A stretch of 64,000 nucleotides of DNA from Bacteroidota bacterium (lineage in GTDB: Bacteria > Bacteroidota > Bacteroidia > Bacteroidales > F082), in the NCBI GenBank assembly GCA_018830105.1, contig JAHJTC010000003.1, positions 1 to 64,000 on the forward strand, in the 5' to 3' direction. Position numbers and translations under genes: made by a program. Every line of letters starts with the position of its first letter. Position 1 is the stretch's first letter. Under the pieces are notes generated by a model. That model had not been told where the DNA came from. It saw only the letters and a list, made by a program, of their open reading frames with translations, and searched no databases. Positions 62,480 through 64,000 of the stretch are shown here, piece by piece.

Positions 62480-64000
62480 TTATTCAACCAGCACAGCTTC
62501 TTGGGTAGCTTGCTCTGTTTTAACAGTTTTCATCTTAGGGCGGTCGGTTACAATGTCCATTTCATCGATCAGATTTTGCGCATTGGCAAATTTGTCGATA
62601 ATAAGCAATACATAGCGAATATCTACATTGATGGTGCGTTGTAGCTCCGGTTCAAAGGCAATATCACCGCTCATAGCTTCCCAGTTACCATCGAAGGCCA
62701 AACCTATCAATCTGCCTTTTGCATCAATTACAGGGCTTCCGGAGTTTCCGCCGGTAATATCATGGGTCGTTAGCATGTTTACTGTCATGCTGCCGTCTTT
62801 ATTGGCATAACGGCCATAATCTTTGGTAGCAATTATTTCTTTAAGGCGCTCAGGAACAACAAACTCCCATGTTGTTGTGTCTTCCTTTTCCATGATTCCT
62901 TTGGTGGTAGTGATATAATCGTAGTGAATCGCGTCGGCCGGGAAATAATCTTCAACAGTGCCATAAGTCAGTCGAAGACTGAAATTGGCATTGGGATAGA
63001 ATTTTTTGTTGGGTTGCATCTCGCGCAGGCCAGCCATAAATAAGCGGTTGCCTTTATCCAAATCTGCGTAAGCTGATTCTGTTTTTTTCATCATCTCGTT
63101 ATAGGACGAAATAAAGGCTCTAACAAGCTTGTAAGCCGGATCTTTAGCGATAGTTTTTGCTTTTGGATTGTTGAGCAAAGCACGTACTTTCGACTCATCA
63201 CCAAAATTAGATTTACTAAATAAGTCTGCTGCAAAAGCTGCAAAATCACCCTTATAATCTTTCGCAACCTCTTTCAGTTCCTCAGGTTGTTGCGTTGCCG
63301 GCACTTGGGTATAGTACATTTCCATCATGCTGGCAAGCATATTTTGATCGATGGCTGCATTGTAATTTTTAAAGTGGGCGTCAACACTTTCTGAAAGTTT
63401 TTTTGTCAGTTCTTTTACGGCAGCCTCATCCGTTTCTTTTTCAGAAAGCAGTTCTTCCAATTTATTGAAACGGTTAGCAAATCCAAGGATTTCGGAGCCA
63501 CGCAATACAGATTCGACCATATACCAGCGGGCTAGATTGTATTCGCTGAGTGTTTCGTAAGCATTTTCTATCAAGGGTAAAGCTTGGCCGTAAGTTGATT
63601 TCATTTCAGGATTTTCATCCAGCCATTGATTGAAGTCAGCTTCGATGCGTCGTTTTTTATCTGCTACTTTTAATTTTTTCAAACCTTTGGTTTGCCCGAT
63701 AAAATACTTCCAGTAGTTTGCTGTTCCGGCATATTTTGATGCATACTGTAACCTGGTTTTATCACTGGCATCCATTCCTTCGCGCATAATGCGCAATTTC
63801 TCTTCTCTGATCTTTACGATGGTAGGATTGCTTTCTTCTACGGCCATATCAACACCCCAGGAGGTAAGATAGCGGTCGGTGCTGCCAGGATTTCCCATGA
63901 TCATGGCGAAATCACCTTTCTCGATACCGGCAATAGAAACAGGAAGAGAGTGTCGGGGCTCGAAAGGTTTGTTGTCTGCACTATAATCAGCAGGTTTGTT
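62480..64000 (-). CDS. S46 family dipeptidyl-peptidase (DPP7/DPP11 type), 5' end outside window
   Basis: The frame is open to the right window edge; the Met at 63904 is internal, because the residues before it (EPRHSLPVSIAGIEKGDFA) belong to the same domain. About 506 residues are visible of a usual 700-720. The catalytic Ser is in TGGNSGSPVIDAKG; the His and Asp would lie upstream, outside the window. These periplasmic enzymes release dipeptides and serve peptide feeding in asaccharolytic Bacteroidota. DPP7 and DPP11 cannot be told apart safely here. Confidence 0.92.
   Translation of the reverse strand, partial: NKPADYSADNKPFEPRHSLPVSIAGIEKGDFAMIMGNPGSTDRYLTSWGVDMAVEESNPTIVKIREEKLRIMREGMDASDKTRLQYASKYAGTANYWKYFIGQTKGLKKLKVADKKRRIEADFNQWLDENPEMKSTYGQALPLIENAYETLSEYNLARWYMVESVLRGSEILGFANRFNKLEELLSEKETDEAAVKELTKKLSESVDAHFKNYNAAIDQNMLASMMEMYYTQVPATQQPEELKEVAKDYKGDFAAFAADLFSKSNFGDESKVRALLNNPKAKTIAKDPAYKLVRAFISSYNEMMKKTESAYADLDKGNRLFMAGLREMQPNKKFYPNANFSLRLTYGTVEDYFPADAIHYDYITTTKGIMEKEDTTTWEFVVPERLKEIIATKDYGRYANKDGSMTVNMLTTHDITGGNSGSPVIDAKGRLIGLAFDGNWEAMSGDIAFEPELQRTINVDIRYVLLIIDKFANAQNLIDEMDIVTDRPKMKTVKTEQATQEAVLVE

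Overview
The window looks like chromosomal DNA of an anaerobic or facultatively anaerobic member of the Bacteroidota (Bacteroidales/Marinilabiliales-like). This rests on several things. Many genes are preceded by the Bacteroidota -7 promoter element TAnnTTTG. The gene order ftsX - DUF3098 - uppP - truB - queA is found in that phylum. Other lineage markers are an S46 dipeptidyl-peptidase, a fused isobutyryl-CoA mutase (IcmF) and a DUF3098 protein. A complete [FeFe]-hydrogenase locus argues for fermentative, H2-producing or H2-cycling metabolism. No species can be named from the sequence alone.

Layout. 1-2.9 kb: the 5' part of a tyrosine recombinase gene is cut off by an IS21-family element (istA, istB, reiterated terminal repeats). 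3.1-15.2 kb, all on the minus strand: a 12-kb hydrogenase locus. Reading in transcription order it has a receiver protein, hydC, hydB, hydA, a protein fusing a degenerate [FeFe]-hydrogenase domain to a histidine kinase, a second receiver, a receiver-histidine kinase, then the H-cluster maturases hydG, hydF and hydE. 15.6-21.3 kb, plus strand: ftsX, DUF3098, uppP, truB, queA, glyS. 21.3-23.6 kb, minus strand: prs, rplY, pth. 23.6-25.1 kb: an accessory patch with a decayed AlbA_2-type gene, a GIY-YIG gene, and tRNA-Leu(CAA) whose 3' end is duplicated. 25.1-26.7 kb: four tandem short ssb paralogues with a mosaic relationship. 26.7-34.9 kb, minus strand: a lipoprotein, trkA-trkH, an aminotransferase/omega-amidase pair, and a secreted aspartyl protease-like protein overlapping a four-repeat CBM48-like protein. 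35-45.6 kb: icmF, rlmH, envelope proteins, a TlpA-like thioredoxin, a polysaccharide deacetylase, gpmA, a phosphoesterase and a ZIP transporter. 45.7-51.3 kb: a three-gene RND efflux operon. 51.7-61.2 kb: four consecutive sensor kinases with PAS, GAF and receiver domains. 61.2-64 kb: a transglutaminase-like protein and an S46 peptidase running off the right edge.

How the genes work together. The hyd locus is self-contained: HydABC is expected to couple NADH and ferredoxin redox to H2, HydEFG builds its H-cluster, and the embedded hydrogenase-like kinase plus three receiver-containing proteins probably senses H2 or redox state. None of these receivers carries a visible DNA-binding domain, so the output lies elsewhere or is non-transcriptional. 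The most notable observations are this sensory module, the operator-like palindromes upstream of it, the mosaic ssb array, and the GIY-YIG gene bracketed by tRNA-Leu 3'-end copies.
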